Shown here: piece by piece, positions 55,427 through 63,970 of the stretch
Numbering within the stretch: the stretch's first letter is position 1
Layout: every line of letters begins with the position of its first letter
Assembly: GCF_001314875.1 (NCBI RefSeq)
Contig: NZ_LJZS01000004.1
Span: forward strand, 186,001-250,000
DNA length: 64,000 nucleotides
DNA from: Halomonas sp. HL-48
Lineage (GTDB): Bacteria > Pseudomonadota > Gammaproteobacteria > Pseudomonadales > Halomonadaceae
Direction: 5' to 3'
Made by a program: the position numbers and the translations under genes
Notes under the pieces: model-generated
Databases searched by the model: none
What the model was told of the DNA's origin: nothing
What the model saw: the letters and a program-made list of their open reading frames with translations, nothing else

Positions 55427-55567
55427 ATATCTTAAACGGACCTTTTTACGCGGTTCAAGATAGCGCTATCGCCCGCCTTTTCTTATACAAATATATTACA
55501 CTCGCATTTACGCGTAATATCATCGTATGCTTTATCGCATGCTCAATGGTTGGCAAAGGGAGCCCCC

Positions 55568-56233
55568 ATGCTGGTTCTGCACCAGGTACATAAAACCTTC
55601 AGCACGCCGCAGGGGGAGTTACCTGTGCTCAACGGTATCGACCTGACGCTTGACCAGGGCGAGAGCCTGGCGTTGATGGGGGAATCCGGCAGCGGCAAAT
55701 CAACGCTGCTGCATCTGGCCGCCGGCCTCGACGTACCTGATCAGGGCCATATCAGCATCGAGGGGCAGCGGCTTTCCAGCCTGGATGAACCCGCCCGCGC
55801 CAGGCTGCGTCGTCAGCATCTCGGGCTGGTGTTTCAGCAGTTCCACCTGGTGCCCAGCCTCAACGTGATCGACAACCTGCGCCTCCAGGCACGCCTTGCG
55901 CAGCGCGAGGACGCCGAGTGGACCGCTCACCTGCTGGCGCGCCTGGGGCTTGCCGGTCGCGAAGGGTATTTCCCCGAGCAGCTCTCGGGCGGCCAGCAGC
56001 AACGCCTGGCGATTGGCCGGGCGCTGGCCGTGCGGCCCAGTCTGCTGCTGGCCGATGAGCCCACCGGCAACCTGGATGAACAAAGTGCCGATACCGTCCT
56101 GGCGCTGCTCCTCGAGCTGGTGGCTGAAACCCGCTGCGCGCTGTTGATGGTCACCCACAGCGCCCGCGTGGCGGCACCGCTCGACCGCCTGGTGCGCCTC
56201 CACCTGGGCCGGCTTGAGGATTCCCACCCTTGA
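55568..56233 (+). CDS. ABC transporter ATP-binding protein (LolD/MacB-like, AttE-type)
   Basis: This 221-aa ATPase belongs to the LolD/MacB subfamily that works mechanically with FtsX-like permeases. Walker A 'GESGSGKSTLLH' is at about residues 40-47, the signature 'LSGGQQQRLAIGRALA' around 142, and Walker B 'LLLADEPTGNLDEQSAD'. The ATG at 55568 is preceded by GGGAG with 5-nt spacing; an ATG 18 bp upstream has no such site. It is the first gene of a three-gene operon. Confidence 0.92.
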   Translation: MLVLHQVHKTFSTPQGELPVLNGIDLTLDQGESLALMGESGSGKSTLLHLAAGLDVPDQGHISIEGQRLSSLDEPARARLRRQHLGLVFQQFHLVPSLNVIDNLRLQARLAQREDAEWTAHLLARLGLAGREGYFPEQLSGGQQQRLAIGRALAVRPSLLLADEPTGNLDEQSADTVLALLLELVAETRCALLMVTHSARVAAPLDRLVRLHLGRLEDSHP

Positions 56234-58722
56234 TTTGGCGCGTGCTGGTAACCCTGCTTGCCCACTATCGCCGTCATCCGGGGCAGCTTGCCATGCTGTT
56301 GCTGGGGCTGTGGGTGGCAAGCGCCTTGTGGAGCAGCGTCCAGGCGGTCAATGCCACGGCGAAAGACAGCTACGCCCGCGCCAACGCGCTGTTTAGCGCG
56401 GAGGTCGACCAGCTAACCCGGCGCGATGGCCAGCCACTGACCCGCGAAGACTACCTGACGCTGCGCCGGGCGGGCCTGCCCGTCTCGCCCATGCTGGAAG
56501 GCACCCTGGAAGTTGGCGAAGTGCGCCTGACGCTTATCGGCATTGACCCGCTGACCCTGCCCAACGATAACGCCCTAGGCGGCGATGGCGCCGCGCTGAC
56601 CGCTTTTCTTACGCCGCCATGGCAAACCCAGCTGGCGCCGGAAACCCTCGATATTTTAGGCCTTTCGCGCCGGGAGGCGCCGGGCGCGACGCCTGACGTG
56701 AATGGTCGCCATCAACTCCCGCCACTGGCGCTGCGCCCGGATCTGCCGCCGGACACGCTGGTGATGGACATTGCCGCGGCCGCCGAACTGCTGGAAAGCG
56801 GTAATACCCTGACCCAACTGGTCACCGCCCCGGAGGCGTTATCTGCGCCGCCCGACGGTTATCGGCTCAGCCGGGCGGCCACCCTGGCGTCGCCCGAGCA
56901 GCTGACGGATAGCTTCCACCTCAACCTCACCGCGCTGGCCTTGCTGTCGCTGGTGGTGGGTCTGTTCATCGTGCAAGCCGCGCTGGGGCTTGCCATGGAG
57001 CAGCGCCTGACCACGCTACGCACCCTGCGCGCGCTGGGCGTGCCCGCCACCACGCTGATCCTGGCCATCCTGCTCGAGCTGCTGGTATTCGGCGTGCTGG
57101 GGGCGGCGCTTGGGCTTGCCAGCGGCATTTGGCTGGCCGGCCAACTGCTGCCCGACGTGGCGACGACGCTGTCGTCGCTCTACCAGGCCGATGTGCAGCG
57201 CAGCTTGGTGCTGCCGTGGCACTATTGGCTGGGCAGCCTGGCGATTACCCTCGGCGGCCTGCTGTTGGCAGGCAGCGGCGTTCTGTGGCGTGCCGCACGG
57301 CTGAATGTGTTGGCGCTGGGCCAATCCCAGGCATGGCGGCGCGGCTACCAGCGCCAGCTAACGCGCATGAGCCAAGGTGGGGTCGCTGCCGCCGTGATCG
57401 CCCTCGGCCTGGTCCTGTGGCTCGGCCGCCTGCCACCCGGCCAGGGCGTAATGGCAAGCTTTGGATTCGTCGCTGCCCTGCTGTTAGGCAGCGCGCTTTT
57501 CCTGCCGCCGCTGATCAACGCCGTGCTGCGCCTGCTGCAACGCCTTCTGCATCGTCGCCCGCTGGCCCACTGGGCGGTGGCGGATAGTCAGCTACAGCTG
57601 CCGCGCCTGTCGCTGGCCATGATGGCATTGCTGATTGCCCTGGCGACCAACCTGGGCGTCAGCAGCATGGTCGGCGGCTTTCGGCTGACCTTTCTGGACT
57701 GGCTCGACCAGCGACTCGCCGCGCCGCTGTATATCAATGCGGAATCCTCGACGCTTGCGCCCATGCTGGATTGGCTCGAGGCCCAGCCGGAAATTACGGA
57801 AACGCTGCCTACCGCCCGCGGTGACGTCGATCTGCTGGCAGTGGACAGCAAAGGCGGCGAAGATACGACCCGCGAACGCATTGCGCTGTTTGGGATTACC
57901 CCATCGCCGACCATCACCAACCGCTGGCCGCTGCTCGATACCCAAGAGGGGCGCTCCGCCGCCTGGGCGGCGCTGTCTGCCGGCAGCGTGTTTATCAACG
58001 AGCAGATGGCCGTGGCCAAACAGCTGGCGCCGGGCGACACCCTCACCCTGGACACGCCCCAAGGCGCCACGCGGTTTACCATCGCGGCGGTTTACCCCGA
58101 CTACGGCAACCCCCGCCAGCAGATAGTCGTGCCCACCGAAGCGCTGGTTCAACGCTTTGGCGGCGAGATCGCCTCGATAGGCCTGGTGGCCACTGAAGGC
58201 GCCGAGCGTCAGGCATTACGCCAGGCGCTGGTGGACCGCTTCGATGTCGCCCCCGACGCCCTGGTGGATCAGCAGGAAATCAAACGACTGGCCACGCAGA
58301 TATTCGAGCGTACCTTCACCATCACCCGGGCGCTGAACGGCCTCACCCTCGGCGTCGCCGCCCTGGCGCTGTTCGCCACGCTGTTGGCCCAGGCCCGCGA
58401 GCGCCAGCGACAACTGGCATCGCTCTGGGCATTGGGCGTGCCGCGCAACACCCTCACTCAGCTGCCGCTTTATCAACTGGGCGGGCTGGCACTGCTCACC
58501 GGCGTGGTGGCCATTCCCCTGGGCATTGCAATTACCTGGACGCTGGTGGCGATCATCAACGTGGCCGCCTTTGGCTGGCGGCTGCCGCTCTACCTTTTCC
58601 CATGGGATATCTTCATCACGCTGCTGACCGCCGTCGGCGTTGCGCTGGCCGCCGCCGCACTGCCTTCGCTGCAGCTATGGCGCAGCTCTCCGCAGGCAAT
58701 GCTCAATAAGGGGGCCGCATGA
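56230..58722 (+). CDS. FtsX-like ABC permease, large (YbbP/AttFG-type)
   Basis: This 830-aa membrane protein has duplicated FtsX/MacB permease units: an N-terminal anchor (VTLLAHYRRHPGQLAMLLLG), a helix bundle at about residues 235-370, a second bundle at about 390-500 (SLAMMALLIALATNLGVSSM) and a C-terminal one (LPLYQLGGLALLTGVVAIPL), separated by extracytoplasmic domains. The start is a TTG overlapping the upstream stop codon (TTGA). It probably moves or releases a lipidic or lipoprotein cargo together with its neighbours. Confidence 0.9.
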   Translation: MIWRVLVTLLAHYRRHPGQLAMLLLGLWVASALWSSVQAVNATAKDSYARANALFSAEVDQLTRRDGQPLTREDYLTLRRAGLPVSPMLEGTLEVGEVRLTLIGIDPLTLPNDNALGGDGAALTAFLTPPWQTQLAPETLDILGLSRREAPGATPDVNGRHQLPPLALRPDLPPDTLVMDIAAAAELLESGNTLTQLVTAPEALSAPPDGYRLSRAATLASPEQLTDSFHLNLTALALLSLVVGLFIVQAALGLAMEQRLTTLRTLRALGVPATTLILAILLELLVFGVLGAALGLASGIWLAGQLLPDVATTLSSLYQADVQRSLVLPWHYWLGSLAITLGGLLLAGSGVLWRAARLNVLALGQSQAWRRGYQRQLTRMSQGGVAAAVIALGLVLWLGRLPPGQGVMASFGFVAALLLGSALFLPPLINAVLRLLQRLLHRRPLAHWAVADSQLQLPRLSLAMMALLIALATNLGVSSMVGGFRLTFLDWLDQRLAAPLYINAESSTLAPMLDWLEAQPEITETLPTARGDVDLLAVDSKGGEDTTRERIALFGITPSPTITNRWPLLDTQEGRSAAWAALSAGSVFINEQMAVAKQLAPGDTLTLDTPQGATRFTIAAVYPDYGNPRQQIVVPTEALVQRFGGEIASIGLVATEGAERQALRQALVDRFDVAPDALVDQQEIKRLATQIFERTFTITRALNGLTLGVAALALFATLLAQARERQRQLASLWALGVPRNTLTQLPLYQLGGLALLTGVVAIPLGIAITWTLVAIINVAAFGWRLPLYLFPWDIFITLLTAVGVALAAAALPSLQLWRSSPQAMLNKGAA

Positions 58723-59855
58723 ATCATCCCGGCTTTGCAGCGGCGCTGCTCCTCATGGCGAGCATGACGCTCATCGGCTGTGAGAAATCACCGCCAAACG
58801 CCGAGCCCCAGGGGTTTGCCGGGCTCGGTGAAGACGCGGCGGCATTTGCCCAGGCGGATGGCGCTTCGCCGCTCAGCTTCCCCGAGGACCACGGCCCGCA
58901 CCCCGATTACCGCATCGAATGGTGGTACCTGACCGCCAACCTGGAGGATGCCCAGGGCGAGCCGCTCGGCCTGCAATGGACGCTGTTTCGCCAGGCGCTA
59001 ACGCCGCCTGATGAGCGCCCTGACCCAGCACCATGGAACGCTGATCAGGTGTGGATGGCGCATATGGGTATCTCCCGAGGCGCCACCCATGTCGCCGCCG
59101 AGCGCTTTGGGCGCAGCCATAGCCAACACGCCAATGGGCAGGCAGGCGTCAACGCAGCGCCCTTTGAGGCCTGGATTGACGACTGGGTACTAAAAAGCCC
59201 GGAGGACGCCAGCTTCGAGGACTTCACTCTCAGCGCCTACAGCGGCGAGGGGGCGGACCGTTTCGGCTACTCCCTCACCCTTGAAGCCCAGGGTCCGATC
59301 GTTCAGCACGGTGAAAACGGCTTCAACGCCAAAACCGTGGAAGGCCAGGGCTCGCGCTATTACAGCCAGCCGTTTTTACAGATCACCGGACAGGTCACGC
59401 TCAACGGCGAGACCCGCGAGGTCAGCGGCCAAGGCTGGCTGGACCGCGAATGGAGCAGCCAACTGCTCACCCCCGAGCAAACCGGCTGGGACTGGTTTTC
59501 GCTGCACCTGAATGACGACCGCAAGCTAATGGCCTACCGATTGAGAGGCGGCGGTGAAGACGGGGGCGACTATGCCTTTGCCCATTTAATCTCAGCGGAC
59601 GGAGAAACCGAGCTCATCGGCGCCGATCGCGTCACGCTGACGCCGCTGGAAACGCAGTCCGTCGCCGGCCGAGACATGCCCACGCGCTGGTCACTCACGC
59701 TGCCCGACGCGGATATGCAGCTTACCGTTGAGGCGCGCCATCCCAACCGCTGGATGCCCACCACGGTGCCCTACTGGGAAGGCGACGTGGTGGTACGCCA
59801 AGCCGATTCGCAGGAAAATATCGGTGTTGGCTATTTGGAGATGACGGGGTATTGA
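58719..59855 (+). CDS. CrtC/AttH-like lipocalin-domain lipoprotein
   Basis: This 378-aa lipoprotein has a signal ending in the lipobox LIGC (Cys at about residue 21). The body shows the AttH/CrtC (carotenoid 1,2-hydratase-like) pattern: 'PEDHGPHPDYRIEWWYLTAN', 'GLQWTLFRQALTPP', 'WMAHMGISRGATHVAAERF', and in the second lipocalin-like half 'GQGWLDREWSSQLLTPEQTG' and 'WDWFSLHLNDDRKLMAYRLR'. Its ATG overlaps the permease stop. The ATPase-permease-AttH trio matches the AttEFGH arrangement. Enzymatic activity is not assured. Confidence 0.88.
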   Translation: MNHPGFAAALLLMASMTLIGCEKSPPNAEPQGFAGLGEDAAAFAQADGASPLSFPEDHGPHPDYRIEWWYLTANLEDAQGEPLGLQWTLFRQALTPPDERPDPAPWNADQVWMAHMGISRGATHVAAERFGRSHSQHANGQAGVNAAPFEAWIDDWVLKSPEDASFEDFTLSAYSGEGADRFGYSLTLEAQGPIVQHGENGFNAKTVEGQGSRYYSQPFLQITGQVTLNGETREVSGQGWLDREWSSQLLTPEQTGWDWFSLHLNDDRKLMAYRLRGGGEDGGDYAFAHLISADGETELIGADRVTLTPLETQSVAGRDMPTRWSLTLPDADMQLTVEARHPNRWMPTTVPYWEGDVVVRQADSQENIGVGYLEMTGY

Positions 59856-59981
59856 TCACACTAACGGTCGGATGAAAGAAGTCGCCTAAGAGGGTGATGC
59901 CGCCCCTTGATAGAGGGTGTAGTGCCACTGTGCCATGATCGTGATTAACCATCGATCCGCAAGAAGAAGAGCTAAACCACC

Positions 59982-60606
59982 ATGCTTGAGGATTCCTTCT
60001 GGATTGAACAACTGAGCAACAGTGGTGTGAGTTCGGTTACACTCGTGGCGATTCTTGTCACGTTGAGCACACTCGCTGTGCGCGTCATACGTGGGCAAAA
60101 AGAAATTTTGTCCGATTACCGCCGCGCGTGGCTAGCCCGTATCCGCAACGCGACCTTCATCACGCTACTCTGCCTAGCACTTATCTGGCTGAATTCCTTG
60201 CGCGCTTTTGCGTTGTCGATCACTGCCGTCGCCTTGGTTATCGCGACCAAGGAGTTGATTCTCTGTCTTTCAGGCACTGTCCTGCGTATTGTCAACCAAT
60301 CTTTCGAGATTGGCGACTGGGTAAAGATAAAAACTTGCGCGGTCAGGTGGTCGATGAAACGATGCTGGCAACGACCTCCAGGAAATCGGAGGGGCGGTGG
60401 GACGCCTTGAATACTCAGGCAAAACCATCGTGGTTCTCAGGACCGTGCGTGCCCTTTTCACCACGGACACCTGCAAGCAGCGCATTGGCGTCATGCTCTT
60501 CTGCCTCACTCCCAGCCTCTTTGATATGAAGCGCGCCTTCAAAGACGCCGTGCTCCGCCGATATTGGCACTTGCGCAATCAGACAAACGCCTCGACGGAG
60601 GCATGA
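59982..60606 (+). pseudogene. Degraded MscS-type mechanosensitive channel
   Basis: The first frame encodes three hydrophobic helices and runs into 'GTVLRIVNQSFEIGDWVKI', the start of the MscS beta domain. It then fails: 'NLRGQVVDETMLATT' continues in a second frame, and 'GRLEYSGKTIVV' in a third, which runs to a stop at 60604-60606. The expected 'pNs.l' region after the last block is also altered. At least two frameshifts are therefore needed. Loss of an osmotic safety valve is notable next to osmolyte genes, but other mscS copies may exist outside the window. Confidence 0.82.
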
Positions 60607-60917
60607 CCAGAAAGGGCCTATTGTGCGCATCTATGCGTGGGCTTACGTTTCATCGATACCACGCCTCAAAAGAGATGCAGTATCACACCAAATCTAGCGC
60701 GCGGTTACAGCGCCACAGCGATTTCTATAGCTGTAAGACGTTGCCCTCAATAGCCCCACGCGGAGCGTGAAAGGTGCCAGCAGGTATCTGTCGCGCTTTG
60801 TCGCCGGAGGTTTGTACAGCGAAGGGCGCAAACGGCGACTCTAGGCTGGGTATGAAGGCTGTGTGTTGTCATTACCCCATGACCAGGGGCTTAGGGCGGG
60901 CATGGATTTAAAGCGTT
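60607..60917. other. Non-coding gap after the mscS pseudogene
   Basis: These 311 bp hold no credible gene. The only structure found is the left copy of the 22-bp direct repeat (60688-60709). The tract marks the junction between the degraded mscS gene and the unknown operon. Confidence 0.6.
60688..60709. repeat. Left copy of a 22-bp imperfect direct repeat
   Basis: CCAAAT, three variable bases (CTA), then GCGCGCGGTTACA. It matches the right copy at 63815-63836 at 19 of 22 positions in the same orientation. The pair encloses the unknown operon and the phage-gene remnants. Confidence 0.7.
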
Positions 60918-61601
60918 TTAGGAAAAATGAGTTCTTTCCTTTTCTGGACTTGGGATAGGCCCATCTGATAGCCCAAGATCAACGAGCCACCTGCCATATT
61001 GAGTTAGCTTAAATCCACCAGGGCCAACTGGAACGCCAGATATAATAGCGGTATCGGTGTTGTTGATCTGCCGTAGAAAGCCAGATGATCTCAAACTTTG
61101 TTCGACGTCCTCATCGGCCATGTGGTTCTCCCCGTTGCGAAGCACCCTAAGATGGCGAAAGTCCTCTACGAAAGCACGATCAACCATCTTGCACAAACGC
61201 ATGAACGTGTTCTGGTCAAAATGCCCTTTGACCCTTGCTGCCAGCAACCTGCCGATTATTTTTGGTTTTTCTGCGTCATCAGCCTTGTCAATGAGGACCA
61301 ACATCTGTTCACCAAATTCTTCTTCCTTATCTACATTTTCAAATTGAGCAGCGAATTTATTTTTTTCGGCCTCACTCATCTGGCTCGGATATTCCAGGAA
61401 TTTGGCGAGCTTCTTGATTTGCATGCGTTCTCGAATGCTTTTAGAGGCCTGATAGGTCTTGACGACCAAGCCTGCAAACGGTATCTGGCTTGCGACTTCT
61501 GACTCAGAAAGGACATCTATAACTGTATCAGTTCCGTCTGCGAGCAGATCACGTGTTTCGTCCGACTTGATGGTTTCAACCAGTCTATTTTTTGGTGGCA
61601 T
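60918..61601 (-). CDS. Unknown soluble protein, second gene of an uncharacterised operon
   Basis: I do not recognise this 227-aa protein. It is mostly helical and charged ('ASKSIRERMQIKKLAKFLEY', 'KFAAQFENVDKEEEFGEQML'), with one moderately hydrophobic stretch (ASQIPFAGLVVKTYQ, residues ~37-51) and a C-terminal globular-looking end (GGFKLTQYGRWLVDLGL) that resembles a winged-helix tail. It begins 5 bp after the stop of the gene at 61607-62536, so the two are surely co-translated. The pair lies between direct repeats next to phage remnants, a frequent setting for defence genes. Confidence 0.75.
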   Translation of the reverse strand: MPPKNRLVETIKSDETRDLLADGTDTVIDVLSESEVASQIPFAGLVVKTYQASKSIRERMQIKKLAKFLEYPSQMSEAEKNKFAAQFENVDKEEEFGEQMLVLIDKADDAEKPKIIGRLLAARVKGHFDQNTFMRLCKMVDRAFVEDFRHLRVLRNGENHMADEDVEQSLRSSGFLRQINNTDTAIISGVPVGPGGFKLTQYGRWLVDLGLSDGPIPSPEKERTHFS

Positions 61602-61606
61602 TATTG

Positions 61607-62536
61607 CTACTCAGCTGCGTAAATATGCGTGATGGTCGCATGCTTTGGCACCAGCGTTGCCTGGTTGAAGTCATGCCGATACGTCACGGTGGCATCGACA
61701 TACACCACTGGGCGAAAAGCGATGGCGTCTATATCTACCTCGTCAAAATAAAGCCGAAGTCGTTTTTCTCCAACAGCGCTGGAAAGGACACCCCACCAAC
61801 CAGAATCTGTTTTATCACGATCCAGTGCACGTATCTCCAGCATTACGTTCTGATACGCTATCTCTCGTTCGGCAGCATTTAGGTCGGCATCATAGGGAAC
61901 CTCAGATAAAGCTTCCGGGGAAAGCGATACTGGCGGCATCCCTTCCAGCCCTGGAGCTATCACAGTCGCCTCTGAATGCCCCTCAACTGGCCGCAACACA
62001 TCTCTGGCAGCCGAAAACAGCTGTTTGCGGTTTCCCTCTGTCGCCACCTCAGCAAGCTCAACCACTTCTTCAGGTGTAATCCCAAGTTGATCAGCGCCAA
62101 TCTGAATGATGGTGTTATGGTTTGCTTGAATGGAAGGGCTGTCATCCCCGGCAAACGATTTATAAAGCAGCATCAACTGGCTTATAACTAGCAGGACAGC
62201 TAATCCACCCACGCCCGCTTTGACGGCTTTGCCCATCGGGTGATTCTCCAGGAAGTCTTTGAAAGCCTGCTCTTTTTCTGGGCTACTAAAGAAGAACTTA
62301 ACGATAAGGTCTTCTAGAAGGCTGCCAGCCTCAAGCCTTTCGACTCTTAGTTCGTAACCGTCGATCTCGACTTTGGTTAGCTGCTGTAACATCTGAGGAA
62401 AGCGTTTGGTCAGCTTTTCCAGTGCGAGCAGCGACGTAGCGATATCCTTTATAGCTATCGGCTCTTCTGTCGCGAAATAGAGCCTTAGTGGGATCTCTGC
62501 GAAATATCCTTCTTGATTATCATCAGTCTTGGCCAC
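61607..62536 (-). CDS. Unknown membrane-anchored protein, first gene of an uncharacterised operon
   Basis: Unrecognised 309-aa protein from a GTG at 62536 with GGGGA 5 nt upstream. An N-terminal soluble domain (YFAEIPLRLYFATEEPIAIK; 'LTKVEIDGYELRVERLEAGS') leads to a single clear transmembrane helix at about residues 107-128 (AGVGGLAVLLVISQLMLLY). A C-terminal domain follows that is beta-rich near its end (RLRLYFDEVDIDAIAFRPVV, YVDATVTYRHDFNQATLV). The topology suggests a membrane-tethered sensor or effector; nothing assigns a reaction. Confidence 0.75.
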   Translation of the reverse strand: MAKTDDNQEGYFAEIPLRLYFATEEPIAIKDIATSLLALEKLTKRFPQMLQQLTKVEIDGYELRVERLEAGSLLEDLIVKFFFSSPEKEQAFKDFLENHPMGKAVKAGVGGLAVLLVISQLMLLYKSFAGDDSPSIQANHNTIIQIGADQLGITPEEVVELAEVATEGNRKQLFSAARDVLRPVEGHSEATVIAPGLEGMPPVSLSPEALSEVPYDADLNAAEREIAYQNVMLEIRALDRDKTDSGWWGVLSSAVGEKRLRLYFDEVDIDAIAFRPVVYVDATVTYRHDFNQATLVPKHATITHIYAAE

Positions 62537-62594
62537 ACGTTCCCCGCTGCATTCCCATTGGCGTTTATTTTCTCAATGGGGCCACTATAGCCGC

Positions 62595-62712
62595 CTAACC
62601 CTCTACCGTTAAGCTCGCTAAATCAAAATCTAACTCGCCTTGCGGTAAAAGTTGGGCCAACGTTGCGGGTAGTGCCTTAGCGGCGCTCAAAGGGCCGCGA
62701 TGGTTATTCGCT
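62595..62712 (-). pseudogene. Possible phage gene fragment
   Basis: About 38 sense codons ('NHRGPLSAAKALPATLAQLL' then 'GELDFDLASLTVEG' and a stop) follow a stop codon and have no start of their own. It lies just downstream of the gpG-like remnant on the same strand, so it may be the tail of the next phage gene. Family not recognised. Confidence 0.4.
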
Positions 62713-62718
62713 CAGAGG

Positions 62719-63142
62719 CTAGCCCAGGTAGTCCAGCAGGGTCTCGGTTGCGTTGGTTTCATCGTCGTTTGAGAAACCGAGCCAGTTGCGCTCGGGTATG
62801 CCGAGTTCCTCATCGCCGAAGTGCATGCTAGCACCATAGATACGGTCGGTATCGCATTAGAGGTAATCCGGCCGGGCATCGTAGGGAAGCGAGTCGCGTA
62901 GGTAGCCGTTGAGCACCAGGGTCTCATCCTGCCGTTGGGGCTTGCGGTACGCCTCAGCGAGAGGCTCCCACGAGTCACCGCTGTGAGACCTGCTCATCAA
63001 AGCGGTCCCGGTTAGCGTGGTCCAGTTCTCCACCAATGGCGGCCATAGTGGGCTGGGCATCTCGCCCGCGCTGGTTGAGTTCGCCCAGGAGGCGTATGGC
63101 CTGCCCATCTTCAATACGGAAGACGAGCGTAACGCCTACCAT
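62719..63142 (-). pseudogene. Broken Mu gpG-like phage virion morphogenesis (tail completion) protein
   Basis: The first frame from the ATG at 63142 reads 'EDGQAIRLLGELNQRGRDAQ' and '...ANRDRFDEQVS'. After a frameshift it continues 'SGDSWEPLAEAYRKPQRQDE' and 'LVLNGYLRDSLPYDARPDYL', then an in-frame TAA with a small loss. It resumes 'DTDRIYGASMHFGDEELGIP' and 'ERNWLGFSNDDE' to TAG at 62719. The motif order (SWEPLAEAYR, L.L.GYLRDSL, IYG..H.FG, IP.R..LGFS) is that of the Mu gpG/virion morphogenesis family. Confidence 0.85.
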
Positions 63143-63183
63143 TAGTCTGTCTCCTTTTCACCACAGCAAGACAAGTGAAAGCC

Positions 63184-63449
63184 ATGCCAACGGGCCTTAA
63201 CTTGCTGCGCCTGGAGAAGTCACTGTCAGCCGCACACCTTCGGTTGGCCAGCACCGTTATAGAGCATTTAAACTGGCAGGAATGCATCGAACGATATGAC
63301 CACCCAGACATCTGCCGGATCTTCGCGGACTACCACATCGAAACCACCGACATAATCGCTACACCGTCGGCGGCGGCAAAGGCTCAGACGCCAAAGAGGT
63401 GCTGATCTTCAGTTGGGATGTAGATGCCGAGCCAGCGGGGCTTTTTTAA
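63184..63449 (+). pseudogene. Broken phage-type DNA adenine methylase (Dam-like)
   Basis: The first part, 'LRLASTVIEHLNWQECIERY' plus 'DHPD', matches the segment that in phage Dam methylases precedes the catalytic DPPYW. That motif is deleted here and the sequence jumps to 'FADYHIETTDI'. After a frameshift the C-terminus reads 'RYTVGGGKGSDAKEVLIFSW' and 'AEPAGLF', then TAA. The enzyme is certainly inactive. It lies head-to-head with the gpG remnant, both being debris of one or more prophages. Confidence 0.78.
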
Positions 63450-63459
63450 GGGATAAATC

Positions 63460-63726
63460 ATGAGCAATGATCCATACACAAGGAGTCTCGATCAGGATTG
63501 GCTGGTTGACAGCAGTGTTCTTCTGAAGAGTGGCATGACAAGGGTAATATTTTGTAACCCTCACGACGCACTTCAGTGCGAGGATGATCTTTTCTATCTT
63601 GAGGGTTTAAAAGCGGAGCAAATTGCTACGGCCACCAACCAAATCAGCACGCTAACATATGAGCTGATATGCATATATGAGAAGGCTGCTAAAAAAAGAG
63701 TTCTTCGCGACTGGCTAAGGCTATAG
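63460..63726 (+). CDS. Hypothetical small protein
   Basis: This 88-aa acidic protein starts 'MSNDPYTRSLDQDWLVDSSV' and ends 'KAAKKRVLRDWLRL'; a central helix 'GLKAEQIATATNQISTLTYE' is evident. AGGGA lies 6-7 nt before the ATG. I do not recognise the family. It begins 10 bp behind the methylase remnant and is followed by the right copy of the 22-bp repeat, so it belongs to the same mobile tract. Confidence 0.55.
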   Translation: MSNDPYTRSLDQDWLVDSSVLLKSGMTRVIFCNPHDALQCEDDLFYLEGLKAEQIATATNQISTLTYELICIYEKAAKKRVLRDWLRL

Positions 63727-63811
63727 CGCACGCCGCCCAAGCAATGCCAAACGCGTTGCGAATTTCATAGGCTTGTAGCCGCTTGAGTTGTGCCAATTAA
63801 GCTGCAATTTA

Positions 63812-63907
63812 ATGCCAAATGCGGCGCGCGGTTACATATTAGTTCAATGGTTTTTTGTCGCCACCATAGGCGGGATCGCATACATCTATTTTAAGCATAG
63901 CGGTTGA
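63812..63907 (+). CDS. Possible small membrane peptide (31 aa)
   Basis: The ATG sits 3 bp before the right direct repeat, so residues 2-9 are encoded by the repeat itself. The rest is one hydrophobic helix (ILVQWFFVATIGGIAYIYF) ending KHSG. There is no ribosome-binding site, so this may be only a gene fragment; it is listed because the hydrophobic stretch is clear. Confidence 0.25.
   Translation: MPNAARGYILVQWFFVATIGGIAYIYFKHSG
63815..63836. repeat. Right copy of the 22-bp imperfect direct repeat
   Basis: CCAAAT, GCG, then GCGCGCGGTTACA. The 13-bp 3' part is identical to the copy at 60688-60709. A shorter related element, AATGCCAAACGCG, lies at about 63743-63755, and GCGCACGCCGC at 63726-63736 can pair imperfectly with the repeat. 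Confidence 0.7.
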
Positions 63908-63970
63908 CCTTGTTGAAGGTTAAAAACACGGACAGGAGTCGAGAATCTATGTAAAGAACTATGCAAAACG

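Noticed and set aside
63726..63836. Integron attC site ending in the right direct repeat
   Set aside because: There is some imperfect inverted pairing, but the terminal GTTACAT does not fit the GTTRRRY core, no integrase is seen and the enclosed genes are not cassette-like.
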